Assembly: GCA_910573745.1 (NCBI GenBank)
Contig: CAJSYI010000006.1
Location: forward strand, 1 to 64,000
DNA length: 64,000 nt
DNA from: Muribaculaceae bacterium
GTDB lineage: Bacteria; Bacteroidota; Bacteroidia; Bacteroidales; Muribaculaceae
Direction of reading: 5' to 3'
Of this stretch, positions 40,924-49,670 are shown piece after piece. A program made the position numbers and the translations under genes. The stretch's first letter is position 1. Every line of letters starts with the position of its first letter. The notes below the pieces were generated by a model, which was given only the letters and a program-made list of their open reading frames with translations, was not told where the DNA came from and ran no database searches.

Positions 40924-42624
40924 ATGGCTAATTTCTATACAGACAACCCTTCGCTCAAGGTGCATCTGACGCACCCCATGATGAAGAAAATCGTGGAGCT
41001 TAAAGAGAGAGACTTCGCTGATGCCGACAAATTCGACTATGCGCCTCAGAATTTCGACGACGCAATGGACTCATACGACAAGGTGCTTGAGATCGTCGGC
41101 GAAATCTGCGGAGACATAATCGCCGAAAACGCTGAGGATGTTGACCACAACGGCCCACGCGTGGAAAACGGCCGTGTCGTATATGCCGAAGGCACCAAGA
41201 AGAACCTTGACGCCTGCCGCAAGGCCGGACTTATGGGCATGTCGATGCCTCGCCGCCTCGGAGGCCTGAACTTCCCCATCACGCCGTATATTATGGCTGC
41301 CGACATCGTGAGCCGTGCAGATGCGGGTTTCGAGAACCTGTGGGGACTCCAGGACTGCGCCGAGACGATATATGAATTCGCTTCCGACGAGCAGAAGGAG
41401 AAGTACATCCCGCGTGTCTGCGCAGGAGAGACCATGTCGATGGACCTCACTGAGCCGGATGCCGGTTCCGACCTCCAGTCCGTCATGCTCAAGGCTTCCC
41501 AGAAAGAGGACGGTTCGTGGGTGGTGAACGGCGTTAAACGCTTCATCACCAACGGAGACAGCGACATACACCTCGTGCTCGCACGCTCAGAGGAAGGCTC
41601 CAAGGATGGACGTGGTCTTTCGATGTTCATCTACGACAAGCGCAACGGCGGTGTAACCGTGCGCCGCATCGAGAACAAGATGGGCATCAAGGGTTCGCCG
41701 ACATGCGAACTCGTGTACAAGGATGCTCCCGTGGAGCTTGTAGGTTCACGCCGGATGGGGCTGATAAAGTATGTGATGGCTCTTATGAACGGTGCGCGCC
41801 TCGGCATAGCCGCTCAGTCGGTCGGTCTCAGCGAGGCCGCTTACCGTGAGGCTCTTGCTTATGCCAAGGACCGCCGCCAGTTCGGAAAGGCCATCATCGA
41901 CTTCCCGGCTGTGGCTGAAATCCTTTCGCTTATGAAGGCCAAGCTTGACGCTTCCCGCACGCTTCTCTACGCTTGCTCGCGCTTCGTGGACATGTACAAG
42001 ATATACGACGACATCGCGAAAGAGCGCAAACTCGAACCTGAAGAGAAGGCCGAACAGAAGCATTTCAGCAAGCTGGCCGACGCATTCACCCCGCTTGCAA
42101 AAGGCATGACTTCGGAATACTGCAACCAGAACACATATGACTGCATACAGATCCACGGTGGTTCGGGCTTTATGAAGGACTATGCATGCGAACGTCTCTA
42201 CCGCGATGCGCGCATTACGTCCATCTATGAAGGCACCACCCAGCTTCAGGTTGTGGCCGCAATCCGCCATGTGACCACCGGCACTTACCTCAGCTTCATG
42301 CAGGAGGCAGAGAAAGAGGAAGTGTGTGCCGATGATCAGGACATCAAGAGCATCCTCGTAGAGATGTCTCAGCAATATGCCGCTGCCGTCGAGGCCGTTA
42401 CCGCAGGCAAGGATCCCAAGTTCGTTGACTTTATGGCTCGTCGTCTCGTGGAGATGGCCGGACACGTGGTCATGGGCTACCTGCTTCTTGCCGACACGCA
42501 GCGCGACGCCGAGGTGCGCCGTTCGCTCCGTGTCTATGTGAAGTACGGCCAGGCCGAGGTTGCCAAGCATGCCGGCTTCATCGCCAATTTCCGTCCTGAA
42601 CAGATGGACGAATATCTTTATTGA
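40924..42624 (+). CDS. Acyl-CoA dehydrogenase
   Basis: This flavoprotein oxidises acyl-CoA thioesters and passes electrons to the Etf pair encoded just upstream. The 566-residue protein carries the family signatures MDLTEPDAGSDLQSVMLKAS near 178 and YAKDRRQFGKAIIDFPAVAE near 310, and QIHGGSGFMKDYACERLYRD ARITSIYEGTTQLQ near 415. The C-terminal 100-residue extension marks the longer class (as in mitochondrial VLCAD or bacterial FadE12-like forms). Operon order etfB-etfA-acd is common in Bacteroidales. The substrate chain length is not evident. Confidence 0.93.
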   Translation: MANFYTDNPSLKVHLTHPMMKKIVELKERDFADADKFDYAPQNFDDAMDSYDKVLEIVGEICGDIIAENAEDVDHNGPRVENGRVVYAEGTKKNLDACRKAGLMGMSMPRRLGGLNFPITPYIMAADIVSRADAGFENLWGLQDCAETIYEFASDEQKEKYIPRVCAGETMSMDLTEPDAGSDLQSVMLKASQKEDGSWVVNGVKRFITNGDSDIHLVLARSEEGSKDGRGLSMFIYDKRNGGVTVRRIENKMGIKGSPTCELVYKDAPVELVGSRRMGLIKYVMALMNGARLGIAAQSVGLSEAAYREALAYAKDRRQFGKAIIDFPAVAEILSLMKAKLDASRTLLYACSRFVDMYKIYDDIAKERKLEPEEKAEQKHFSKLADAFTPLAKGMTSEYCNQNTYDCIQIHGGSGFMKDYACERLYRDARITSIYEGTTQLQVVAAIRHVTTGTYLSFMQEAEKEEVCADDQDIKSILVEMSQQYAAAVEAVTAGKDPKFVDFMARRLVEMAGHVVMGYLLLADTQRDAEVRRSLRVYVKYGQAEVAKHAGFIANFRPEQMDEYLY

Positions 42625-42645
42625 TTAAGAGGCTCTGTCGGGCCT

Positions 42646-43491
42646 ATGACTGAAATAAAACAGATTGACAGGGATGCGCCTCTATCCGGCGCGTCCCTTT
42701 ATCAGAATATGAAACAGGAATACACGGAATCGCATTTCCTGTCCGCAGGCGAGGTAAACGCTGAGGGAGAGATGTCATTGCCGATACTTGCCTCGAAAAT
42801 CATAGACATCGCGACGGCTCATGCCAATTCTCTCGGAATAGGCAATCCCGATATGCCCGACACGGATATGGGCTGGGTGCTTTCACGGCTCACTGTCGAA
42901 ATGGAGCGGTGGCCGCGTGCCGACGAGACATACTCAATCACCACCTGGATTGAGGAATGGAACCGTCATTTCTCCCTGCGCTGTTTCTGCATCGCCGATG
43001 CAGGCGGAAGCACGCTCGGATATGCGCGTACCGTATGGATGGTGATGAATACGCGCACTCGGGAGAACGCAGGTCTGTCCCGACTCAATCTTGCGCCGGA
43101 AATGGTTTCCGCCCGCGAATGCCCAATAGACCGCCAGGCTAAGCACCGGACTATCGTCGAGGCCGGAAATATGGAGAATCCTCCCCGCAATTCGTTGACT
43201 GCCACGGAGGAGACTGGCAGTTACCGTTTCAGGTATTGCGACATAGATTTCTACAGGCATGTCAACACTGTCCGGTACATCGACCTCCTGCTCAACCGGT
43301 TTCCTCTCGAGCGTTATGACCGCGACTTCATAAAGCGTGTGGAACTGAACTTCCTCCATGAAGCGAAATACGGCACGGAAGTGCGCATACTCACGTCTAA
43401 GAGCGAAGAGAATCCGGAACTCTTCAATATGGCACTCGTTTCCGATGATAAGACTCTTCTCTTCGCAAGGCTGCTTTTCGCAGGAAGATGA
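42646..43491 (+). CDS. Acyl-ACP thioesterase
   Basis: The 281-residue protein is made of two hotdog domains. The first has EYTESHFLSAGEVNAEG, LGIGNPDMPDTDMGWVLSRL and WPRADETYSITTWIEEW; the second has RYCDIDFYRHVNTVRYIDLL LNRFPL, which contains the catalytic-type Asn/His. This matches bacterial FatA/FatB-type thioesterases that release fatty acids from acyl carrier protein. It lies 21 bases after the dehydrogenase, so it probably belongs to the same operon. Confidence 0.88.
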   Translation: MTEIKQIDRDAPLSGASLYQNMKQEYTESHFLSAGEVNAEGEMSLPILASKIIDIATAHANSLGIGNPDMPDTDMGWVLSRLTVEMERWPRADETYSITTWIEEWNRHFSLRCFCIADAGGSTLGYARTVWMVMNTRTRENAGLSRLNLAPEMVSARECPIDRQAKHRTIVEAGNMENPPRNSLTATEETGSYRFRYCDIDFYRHVNTVRYIDLLLNRFPLERYDRDFIKRVELNFLHEAKYGTEVRILTSKSEENPELFNMALVSDDKTLLFARLLFAGR

Positions 43492-43522
43492 CCTTTGCAA
43501 CCGATGTGCAGCCGATTGTGGT

Positions 43523-43530
43523 TAACTTTG
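43523..43530 (+). promoter_or_regulatory. -7 box of the metal ATPase gene
   Basis: TAACTTTG matches the -7 consensus, 20 bases before the ATG at 43551. The nearest TTTG is 25 nt upstream, longer than the usual spacing, so the promoter is weak or regulated. Confidence 0.4.
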
Positions 43531-43550
43531 CATCATAAAACAAAAGGAAT

Positions 43551-45545
43551 ATGCCACACGAACATCAATGCTGTAATTGTCATAACGACAATAACCACGC
43601 CTATGGCCAGGCCGACAAAGGCCGTCGGGGTTTTTCCGGTCTGTTTCGCACATATTTGCGCGAAATCCTGTCCGGTGTCATGCTTGTGGCCGGAATCGTG
43701 CTTTCCCGTTTCGGTGTGTTCGCCGGCTTAAGCGAGGCTTCCGGCTATGCTTTCGACTGGGTGTCGCTCTTGTGGTTCATGGCGGCGGTCGCTCCTGTGG
43801 CTGCGGTGATTCTGGCCGATGCATGGAACGATTGGCGCAAAGGGGACTTTATGAACGAATTCACCCTTATGACCCTTGCCGCCGTCGGGGCTTTCTTCAT
43901 CGGAGAATATCCTGAGGCGGTTGCTGTGCTCCTCTTTTATTCTTTTGGGGAGAAGATGGAAGGCACCGCTTCTGACGATGTGCGTGAACGCATACGCTCC
44001 CTTATAGGACGTCTGCCCGACAAGGCTTATGTTGTGGGTGCGGACGGAAATCTGCACGAGTCCGATCCAAAGGGCGTTGCCGTCGGAACGCTGATAGCAG
44101 TGCGTCCCGGCGAACGCGTCCCCATCGACGGAACGCTGGAGGGAGACTCGGAGATTGATTTCGACACTTCGGCCATCACCGGCGAGTCGGTTCCGAGGTC
44201 GTACGCTCCCGGCAGCCTTGTCCTTTCCGGTATGATTCCGCTTGACAAAAGCGCACGTCTGACCACCGCAAAGGCGTTTGCCGACAGTTCGATGAGCCGT
44301 ATGATGAAACTGATAGAGGACGCGGCTGCGAAGAAGTCGCCCACGGAGTCGATGCTGCGGCGAATTACCCGATGGTATACGCCTACCGTCATGGTGTTGG
44401 CGGCGTTGGTGTTTGCTGTACCTTGGCTCATTTCTCTCTTTCCCGGCACTTCTCCGTTCGCTTGGCATGTATGGCTTGAGCGTGCTCTCGTGTTCCTTGT
44501 GTGCAGTTGTCCTTGTGCATTGGTTGTCAGCATTCCGCTGAGCTATTTCGCGTCTATGGGCACTGCTTCGCGCCTCGGACTGCTCTTCAAGGATTCAGCC
44601 CACATAGACCGGATGCGTAAGACCGACACTGTGGTTTTCGACAAGACCGGTACGCTGACCACAGGACAGTTCCATATCGTAGGGATTTGCTCCGCCGAAG
44701 GTTCTGCGGAAGAGGAAGTCCTTTCGCTTGCAGCGGCCGTGGATGCCTCGTCAGCCCATCCGTTGGCTCAGGCCATCATGAAAGAGGCCGCCGACATTCC
44801 AAGACCCGAAGTGGAAGGAGCTACAACGGTTCCCCACGGTATGCAGGCCACGCTCGACGGCAGACTTATACTTGTCGGTTCAAGGAAGCTGCTGCAGGAC
44901 AACGGCATCGCTATGCCGTCTGAAAGCCGCCCGTATACCGAGGTGTGCGTTGCCGCAGGCGGACGCTATATCGGTTCTGTTTATCTTGAGGATACGCTTA
45001 AGCCGGAAGCTGCCGATGCCGTAGCGCGTCTGCATAAGACCGGAGCTGAAAACGTCATCATACTGTCTGGCGACCGTGAACAGGCGGTGGCGTCAGCCGC
45101 TAAAGCAGCAGGTGCCGACAGCTGGCAGTCGCAGCTTCTCCCGGCCGACAAGCAACGAATCATAGACTGTCTCCGCTCTGAGGGGCATGTCGTGGCGTTC
45201 GTGGGCGACGGCATAAACGATGCGCCGTCCATAGCTTCCGCCGACATCGGGATAGCAATGGGCACGCACGGCACGGATATGGCGATGGAAAGCGCCGATG
45301 TGGTGATAGCCGGAGACAATCTGTCCACGCTCCCGAAGGCCATGCTGCTTGCGAGAAGGGTACACCGTGTGGTCGTGTGCAATGTTGCATTCGCCCTTGG
45401 AGTGAAAGCCGCAGTGATGATTCTCGGAGCTTTCGGAATAGCTTCGCTATGGGCGGCGGTATTCGCCGACACCGGAGTGACGGCAATAACAATCATTTAT
45501 ACGCTTCTCGCCCTGACCACATTCGGAAACAGACATACTTCATGA
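43551..45545 (+). CDS. P1B-type heavy-metal ATPase, zinc/cadmium class, without HMA domain
   Basis: The pump uses ATP to move metal cations across the inner membrane. The 664-residue protein starts with a His/Cys cluster (MPHEHQCCNCHNDNNHAYG) in place of the usual folded HMA domain. It has the CPC membrane motif in VCSCPCALVV (about 317-326), the phosphorylation site DKTGTLT at Asp364, the SSAHPLAQAI motif and the GDGINDAPS hinge. CPC together with the Zn-type neighbours suggests zinc, cadmium or lead export. The Fur-family regulator gene overlaps its stop by four bases. Confidence 0.93.
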   Translation: MPHEHQCCNCHNDNNHAYGQADKGRRGFSGLFRTYLREILSGVMLVAGIVLSRFGVFAGLSEASGYAFDWVSLLWFMAAVAPVAAVILADAWNDWRKGDFMNEFTLMTLAAVGAFFIGEYPEAVAVLLFYSFGEKMEGTASDDVRERIRSLIGRLPDKAYVVGADGNLHESDPKGVAVGTLIAVRPGERVPIDGTLEGDSEIDFDTSAITGESVPRSYAPGSLVLSGMIPLDKSARLTTAKAFADSSMSRMMKLIEDAAAKKSPTESMLRRITRWYTPTVMVLAALVFAVPWLISLFPGTSPFAWHVWLERALVFLVCSCPCALVVSIPLSYFASMGTASRLGLLFKDSAHIDRMRKTDTVVFDKTGTLTTGQFHIVGICSAEGSAEEEVLSLAAAVDASSAHPLAQAIMKEAADIPRPEVEGATTVPHGMQATLDGRLILVGSRKLLQDNGIAMPSESRPYTEVCVAAGGRYIGSVYLEDTLKPEAADAVARLHKTGAENVIILSGDREQAVASAAKAAGADSWQSQLLPADKQRIIDCLRSEGHVVAFVGDGINDAPSIASADIGIAMGTHGTDMAMESADVVIAGDNLSTLPKAMLLARRVHRVVVCNVAFALGVKAAVMILGAFGIASLWAAVFADTGVTAITIIYTLLALTTFGNRHTS

Positions 45546-46036
45546 CCAACCGATCTGAAATAGAATCCAGGCTTCAGAAAGCCGGAATACGCCCTACGGC
45601 CGTCAGAATACTGATAATGGACGCTTTGGGGAAATTAGACCGGCCTATCTCGTCGCTTGAGCTTGAGATGCGGCTCGATACCGTAGACCGTTCTTCCATA
45701 TCGCGCACCCTTGCGCTTCTGCTCGACAAAGGGCTTGTGCATACCATCGACGACGGGAGCGGTTCGGCAAAATTCGAGCTTTGCCATTGCCATTCGCACA
45801 GAAGCCTTGAACAAGAATCATCTGCGCATGACTGTTTTCTTGGCCACAGTGATCTGCACGCGCATTTCCATTGCGTGCGTTGCGGCAAGACCGTATGCCT
45901 GCCTGACCAAGGGCTTTACATACCGCAGCTTCCCGCAGGCTACGTGGCCACAACGGCCAACTTCGTCATCACCGGCCTTTGCCCGGAGTGTTCAATCGTC
46001 CAAGGTCAGGGACGGCTTGAGGCGAAAGATGAATAA
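45542..46036 (+). CDS. Fur-family metal-dependent repressor
   Basis: The 164-residue protein has the winged-helix part ESRLQKAGIRPTAVRILIMD ALGKLDRPISSLELEMRL and the metal-site region FHCVRCGKTVCLPDQG with CPEC near the end, giving two CxxC zinc pairs. His-rich sequence (CHCHSHRSLEQESSAHDC, GHSDLHAHFHC) supplies further ligands. The start at 45542 overlaps the ATPase stop in ATGA fashion; a longer upstream frame lies inside the ATPase gene. Regulation of the pump by this protein is inferred from coupling. Zn (Zur-type) is more likely than Fe. Its 3' end overlaps the convergent MBL gene by 31 bases. Confidence 0.88.
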   Translation: MTNRSEIESRLQKAGIRPTAVRILIMDALGKLDRPISSLELEMRLDTVDRSSISRTLALLLDKGLVHTIDDGSGSAKFELCHCHSHRSLEQESSAHDCFLGHSDLHAHFHCVRCGKTVCLPDQGLYIPQLPAGYVATTANFVITGLCPECSIVQGQGRLEAKDE

Positions 46037-46815
46037 GGATGCTGGAGGGCTATGTATTCTCCCCGTGAATGATTGGCATAGACAGGAAATAGGCATGCGT
46101 CGGCCATTCGTTGACGCAGCTGGTCTTCATCGTCGGCCAGGCAGAAATGCATAGGAAAGAAGCGTGCCACGTCAATGATGCGGACGAAATGATATGCCCC
46201 AGTCCAATAGTCGGTGCCTATGCGGGAATCGACAGGAAACATCGCGAAGTCAATCGAAGAAGACCTTTCGGCAATCTTCTTCACGATTGACAGGTAAGCG
46301 TTTTCAGCCTCCTCAATTTCTTTCTCTGACGACTCGTCTTTCCATATCCATGCGTTGAGGTCTCCGGCATGGAATGCGGTCATTCCATTGGCGTCCGTCA
46401 GAAGATATGAGTTGCCAGTGTCGGTCGAACCGAAAGCGTCCACCGTAAGCAATGAATCCGAGAATGACTCGCCCGGACGGAGCACCGTGACCTTTTCCGT
46501 TGACGGTTTGAATCCGTTGTATACGGTCTTTTCGCGGAACATAAACCTGGCAGCCCGCTCCGTGTCTTTGCTGATTATGAACCTGATTTCAGGGTGGACC
46601 TGTTCCCAGTTGAATATGGAACGGTGGAAATGGTCTTTGTGGTGATGGCTGACCAGCACGTAAAGCGGCTTGTCCTCGGGTATCGATGAGAGAAAAGCGG
46701 GAGGTTCGCCGGAGGCCGCAGACCTGCGCCCGTCTTTCCAGAAATCGAAGACGGCGGCAAAGGCTGGGGTCTCAAGCACGAAGCAGTCGTGCCAGATGAA
46801 TTTCAGGGTAATCAT
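46006..46815 (-). CDS. Metallo-beta-lactamase-fold hydrolase
   Basis: The 269-residue protein begins with a beta-sandwich (MITLKFIWHDCFVLETPAFA AVFDFW) and the zinc motif VSHHHKDHF at 56-64 (His57, His59, Asp61, His62 in HxHxDH). Later ligands fall in FHAGDLNAW and near RYVDIA. The C-terminal half DFAMFPVDSRIGTDYWTGAY is typical of the UlaG/YcbL-like hydrolases. Its substrate is unknown. It converges on the fur-family gene, with the two stop codons overlapping by 31 bases. Confidence 0.85.
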   Translation of the reverse strand: MITLKFIWHDCFVLETPAFAAVFDFWKDGRRSAASGEPPAFLSSIPEDKPLYVLVSHHHKDHFHRSIFNWEQVHPEIRFIISKDTERAARFMFREKTVYNGFKPSTEKVTVLRPGESFSDSLLTVDAFGSTDTGNSYLLTDANGMTAFHAGDLNAWIWKDESSEKEIEEAENAYLSIVKKIAERSSSIDFAMFPVDSRIGTDYWTGAYHFVRIIDVARFFPMHFCLADDEDQLRQRMADACLFPVYANHSRGEYIALQHPYSSFASSRP

Positions 46816-47108
46816 ATAAGTAGCTGTTTGCTTTTACAGATAACGCTTAAGAGTCGTCGTTAGCGTTGTGTTTCGCGGAAATCTTATGAATGCCTCTGAT
46901 GTTTTTTCGTAAAAAGAACCGGAGGGAGGCTTCGCAGCTTCCCTCCGGCATGTTTTCCATAATACTTTATTCAAACTAACCTAACATCATGAAACGATTT
47001 TCTGTCTTTATAACGCCGTGTATGTCCTGATGGTTCACTTCCCTCCGGTTTTCGTGAGTTGTGAGTTATGAGTTGATGCGTCGGCATATTGGAATGAGAC
47101 AGTATGGA
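46816..47108. other. Intergenic region with hairpin and a relic gene start
   Basis: A gap of about 400 bases upstream of the BadF-family gene. It contains a strong hairpin (46919-46948), then a typical 5' leader (caaactaacctaacatc) and a 13-codon reading frame MKRFSVFITPCMS at 46989-47030. The short sequence cttccctccgg appears in the hairpin and again near 47038. It reads like the leader and first codons of a lost gene. Confidence 0.4.
46919..46948. terminator. Strong hairpin, 12-bp stem
   Basis: The stem (ccggaggga... / ...tccctccgg, with one G-T pair) closes on the loop ttcgca. On the minus strand it is followed by TTCTTTTTACG, so it can terminate antisense or minus-direction transcription. 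It may also be an attenuator of the relic leader. Confidence 0.5.
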
Positions 47109-47140
47109 TTTGGAACTGAGGGGGATTTTTATTAATTTTG
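47109..47140 (+). promoter_or_regulatory. Promoter of the BadF-family/SGNH operon
   Basis: TTTG (47109-47112), a 20-nt spacer and TAATTTTG (47133-47140) match the consensus exactly. The leader to the ATG at 47217 is about 70 bases. Confidence 0.78.
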
Positions 47141-47216
47141 TGGAGAAATTGGCAGAGTGTGCCGTTAGGGCATGTCCGTGTCAGTGTTTTTGGATTATTC
47201 TAATCAGATTTCTGAG

Positions 47217-48065
47217 ATGAGAAACATATTGATTGCCGATGCCGGTTCGAGCAAGGTGAAATGGTCTGTTGTAAGCAGCAGCCCGGAGCCCTTCACGTTC
47301 GTTACCGACGGGCTCAACGCCCTTCTTGCCGAGCAGGAGGAGGTGAACGCCAAGCTTGCCGAGGTGCGTTCTCGTCTTTGTGGCATGGAAATCGCCGATG
47401 TCTGGTATTACGGTTCCGGATGCGCGATTCCTCGGGTCTGCCGAAAGATGGACGAGTCGCTCAGAAATATTCTGGGCGTGGAAAAGGCTCATGTGAACAG
47501 CGACCTCCTCGGGGCGGCCCGTTCGCTTTTCGGCCATAGGCGCGGAATCGCATGCATACTTGGCACGGGTTCCAACTCCTGTCTCTACGATGGCGAGGAG
47601 ATAGAACGCAATGTTCCTTCACTGGGGTATGTGCTCGGTGACGAGGGCAGCGGCGCGGCTTTGGGGAAACGGCTCGTGTCCGAGGCTTTCAAAGGGCAGC
47701 TTCCGGCAAATGTGCGTGAGAAGTTCCTGGATACATATCAGCTGACGCTTGCCGACATACTTGACAAGGTTTACCGTTCATCGGCACCTAACAAGTTCTT
47801 GGCTTCTCTTGTGCCTTTCCTGAGCGACAATCTGTGGAATCCCTATGTCTATTCTCTTGTGCTCGAGGAGCTGATAGCGTTCGTGAAGAAAAACGTTGCC
47901 ATGTATGACGGTGCGCACTTCCTTCCCGTGAGCTTCATCGGCTCGATTGCCGCCAATTTCGAGAAAATCCTGCGGGAGGCTGCGGCATCGCAGGGATACA
48001 CCGTAAGCGAAATCACCGCCGACCCCATGGCCGGTCTCATCAGATACCACAGAGATGAAGTCTGA
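47217..48065 (+). CDS. BadF/BadG-family sugar kinase (N-acetyl-amino-sugar kinase-like)
   Basis: The 282-residue ASKHA-fold protein begins with MRNILIADAGSSKVKW (phosphate 1 loop) and has the phosphate 2 motif GIACILGTGSNSCLYDG near 125. VLGDEGSGAALGKRL follows near 150. This matches the BadF/BadG/BcrA/BcrD group, which includes N-acetylglucosamine kinases and the MurNAc kinase of Tannerella. A recycling role is plausible, but no murQ-like etherase is in the window. The frame is open 15 codons earlier; the start at 47217 gives the family N-terminus. The SGNH gene overlaps its end. Confidence 0.83.
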   Translation: MRNILIADAGSSKVKWSVVSSSPEPFTFVTDGLNALLAEQEEVNAKLAEVRSRLCGMEIADVWYYGSGCAIPRVCRKMDESLRNILGVEKAHVNSDLLGAARSLFGHRRGIACILGTGSNSCLYDGEEIERNVPSLGYVLGDEGSGAALGKRLVSEAFKGQLPANVREKFLDTYQLTLADILDKVYRSSAPNKFLASLVPFLSDNLWNPYVYSLVLEELIAFVKKNVAMYDGAHFLPVSFIGSIAANFEKILREAAASQGYTVSEITADPMAGLIRYHRDEV

Positions 48066-48729
48066 GGCTTGGTTGGCCTTATGTATGGCCGCGTGTGGAT
48101 TTGTGGCCGGATGCAGTCCGGTAAGCTGTTTCGCCGAGAGCGAGTACTGGCACCAGCGCACGAGCCTTTTCGATCTTCTTCCTGTCGGGGAGGACGACAT
48201 AGTGTTTCTGGGCAACTCGATTACTGACGGAGGTGAATTTGCCGAGCTTTTCGGTATGCCTGACATAAAGAACCGGGGTATTTCGTCGGATGTGGTCGGC
48301 GGCGTGGCCAAGCGTCTCGGCCAGGTGCTTTCGGGCCGTCCCTGTAAGATATTCCTTCTCATAGGCATCAACGACGTGAGCCATGGCCTTTCAGCCGATG
48401 AGATTGCATCTGAATACGAAAGCCTTGTGGAGCGTATACGCATGGAGTCACCGACTACCCGGCTTTACGTGCAGTCGGTGATGCCGGTCAACAATGATTT
48501 CAGGCGTTATAAGAACCTTGTGGGGCGCGAGGGTGTGATACCTCATCTGAACCGGAGGCTTGAAGATATTGCCACGAGGCACGGTGCCGTCTACGTGGAC
48601 TTGTGGCCGGCGTTGGCCGATGCCGGGACAGGCAAGCTGCGGCGTGAGTTCACCAACGACGGGCTGCATCTGACAGGAAAAGGCTATGCGGCGTGGGTAA
48701 GGCTTTTGAAGGCGTATGTAGAGGAATGA
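48055..48729 (+). CDS. SGNH/GDSL esterase lipoprotein
   Basis: The 224-residue protein starts MKSEAWLALCMAACGFVAGC, with the lipobox FVAGC giving a lipid-modified Cys20. SGNH blocks are VFLGNSITDGG (Ser55), LLIGINDVSHG and NDGLHLTGKGY with the Asp/His dyad near 203-206. Such enzymes remove acetyl or acyl groups from sugars, for example sialic acid O-acetyl esters. It overlaps the upstream kinase by 11 bases. Confidence 0.87.
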   Translation: MKSEAWLALCMAACGFVAGCSPVSCFAESEYWHQRTSLFDLLPVGEDDIVFLGNSITDGGEFAELFGMPDIKNRGISSDVVGGVAKRLGQVLSGRPCKIFLLIGINDVSHGLSADEIASEYESLVERIRMESPTTRLYVQSVMPVNNDFRRYKNLVGREGVIPHLNRRLEDIATRHGAVYVDLWPALADAGTGKLRREFTNDGLHLTGKGYAAWVRLLKAYVEE

Positions 48730-48736
48730 ACTAAAG

Positions 48737-49669
48737 ATGAAAGTTATGAAGAGATATATTCTGGCATTGACTGTTCTTGCTTCCGGGGGGCTGGCGTTCG
48801 CCCAGTCCGGAAGCGAAGCGACTGATTCTGTGAATCAGGAACAGTCGCAGACCGTAGTGAAGGCCTTGTTTGAATATCCGGTGGCTCCGGCCGAAATCAC
48901 AGGGCTTCAGGAAAAATCGGACTGGCTTATGGAGCATTTCTGGGACGGCTTCAATCCCAAGAAGCTCAAGTCGGTGGATCAGTCTGCCCTCAACCATGCG
49001 TTTTTCGTATATGCCACGCCTATGCAGTGGGCCGACAAGGAGAAGTCGATAGCGTCGGTAGACCGCCTGATAGAATCGCTTAAAAAGAATCCCGCATTGA
49101 TGCTCCAGATGACAAAGGCCGCAGAGGAGACGCTTTACGGCCCGCGTGCCACGATGTGGATTGACGAGATTTATGTGCGTTTTCTTGAAGCTCTGGTGAA
49201 ACAGAAGAAGCTCAAGGATTTCCACAAGGCGCGTTATCAGTTCCAGCTCGACAGGCTCAAAGGTTCGATGGAAGGCTCCGTGGCTCCTGATTTCAGTTTC
49301 GTCAAGCCCGACGGCACTCCGGCAAGGTTCACCCCGACGGGCAACTACACGCTCATCGAGTTCGGAGACCCCGACTGCTATGACTGCACTATGGCCAAGC
49401 TGAAGCTTGACACGGACGCCAAGGTGTCGGATCTCCTTCGTACGGGCCGGCTCAACATCTGCTTCATAATACCCGGAATGGATGAAGGATGGCAGGAACA
49501 GCTGAAGGATTATCCGGAAAAATGGGTGGTTGGCGCGTCGGAAGACGTTGACGAAATCTATGACATACGCCTGACTCCGACTTTCTACATCATCGGCCCT
49601 GACCATAAGATTCAGTACAAGAACCTGCCGCTGGACCGTGTGGTTTCGATTCTCAAGGCGATAGAATGA
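48737..49669 (+). CDS. Exported DUF5106/thioredoxin-like protein
   Basis: The 310-residue protein has a signal peptide (MKRYILALTVLASGGLAFAQ after a three-codon lead) and a helical middle part (WADKEKSIASVDRLIESLKK). A thioredoxin-like C-terminus starts SVAPDFSFVKPDGTPARFTP, and IEFGDPDCYDCTMAKLKLD holds a CxxC. The DUF5106 arrangement is typical of Bacteroidetes. The disulfide role in the periplasm is inferred. The DoxX gene follows after one base. Confidence 0.8.
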   Translation: MKVMKRYILALTVLASGGLAFAQSGSEATDSVNQEQSQTVVKALFEYPVAPAEITGLQEKSDWLMEHFWDGFNPKKLKSVDQSALNHAFFVYATPMQWADKEKSIASVDRLIESLKKNPALMLQMTKAAEETLYGPRATMWIDEIYVRFLEALVKQKKLKDFHKARYQFQLDRLKGSMEGSVAPDFSFVKPDGTPARFTPTGNYTLIEFGDPDCYDCTMAKLKLDTDAKVSDLLRTGRLNICFIIPGMDEGWQEQLKDYPEKWVVGASEDVDEIYDIRLTPTFYIIGPDHKIQYKNLPLDRVVSILKAIE

Positions 49670-49670
49670 T

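Noticed and set aside
45377..45541. Longer start for the Fur-family gene
   Set aside because: The extra 55 codons lie inside the ATPase gene in another frame; the ATGA-coupled start gives the family N-terminus.
47094..47101. atgagaca as a further WYL-type operator
   Set aside because: Only one half-site is present and the promoter there has a normal -33 TTTG, so the island architecture does not apply.
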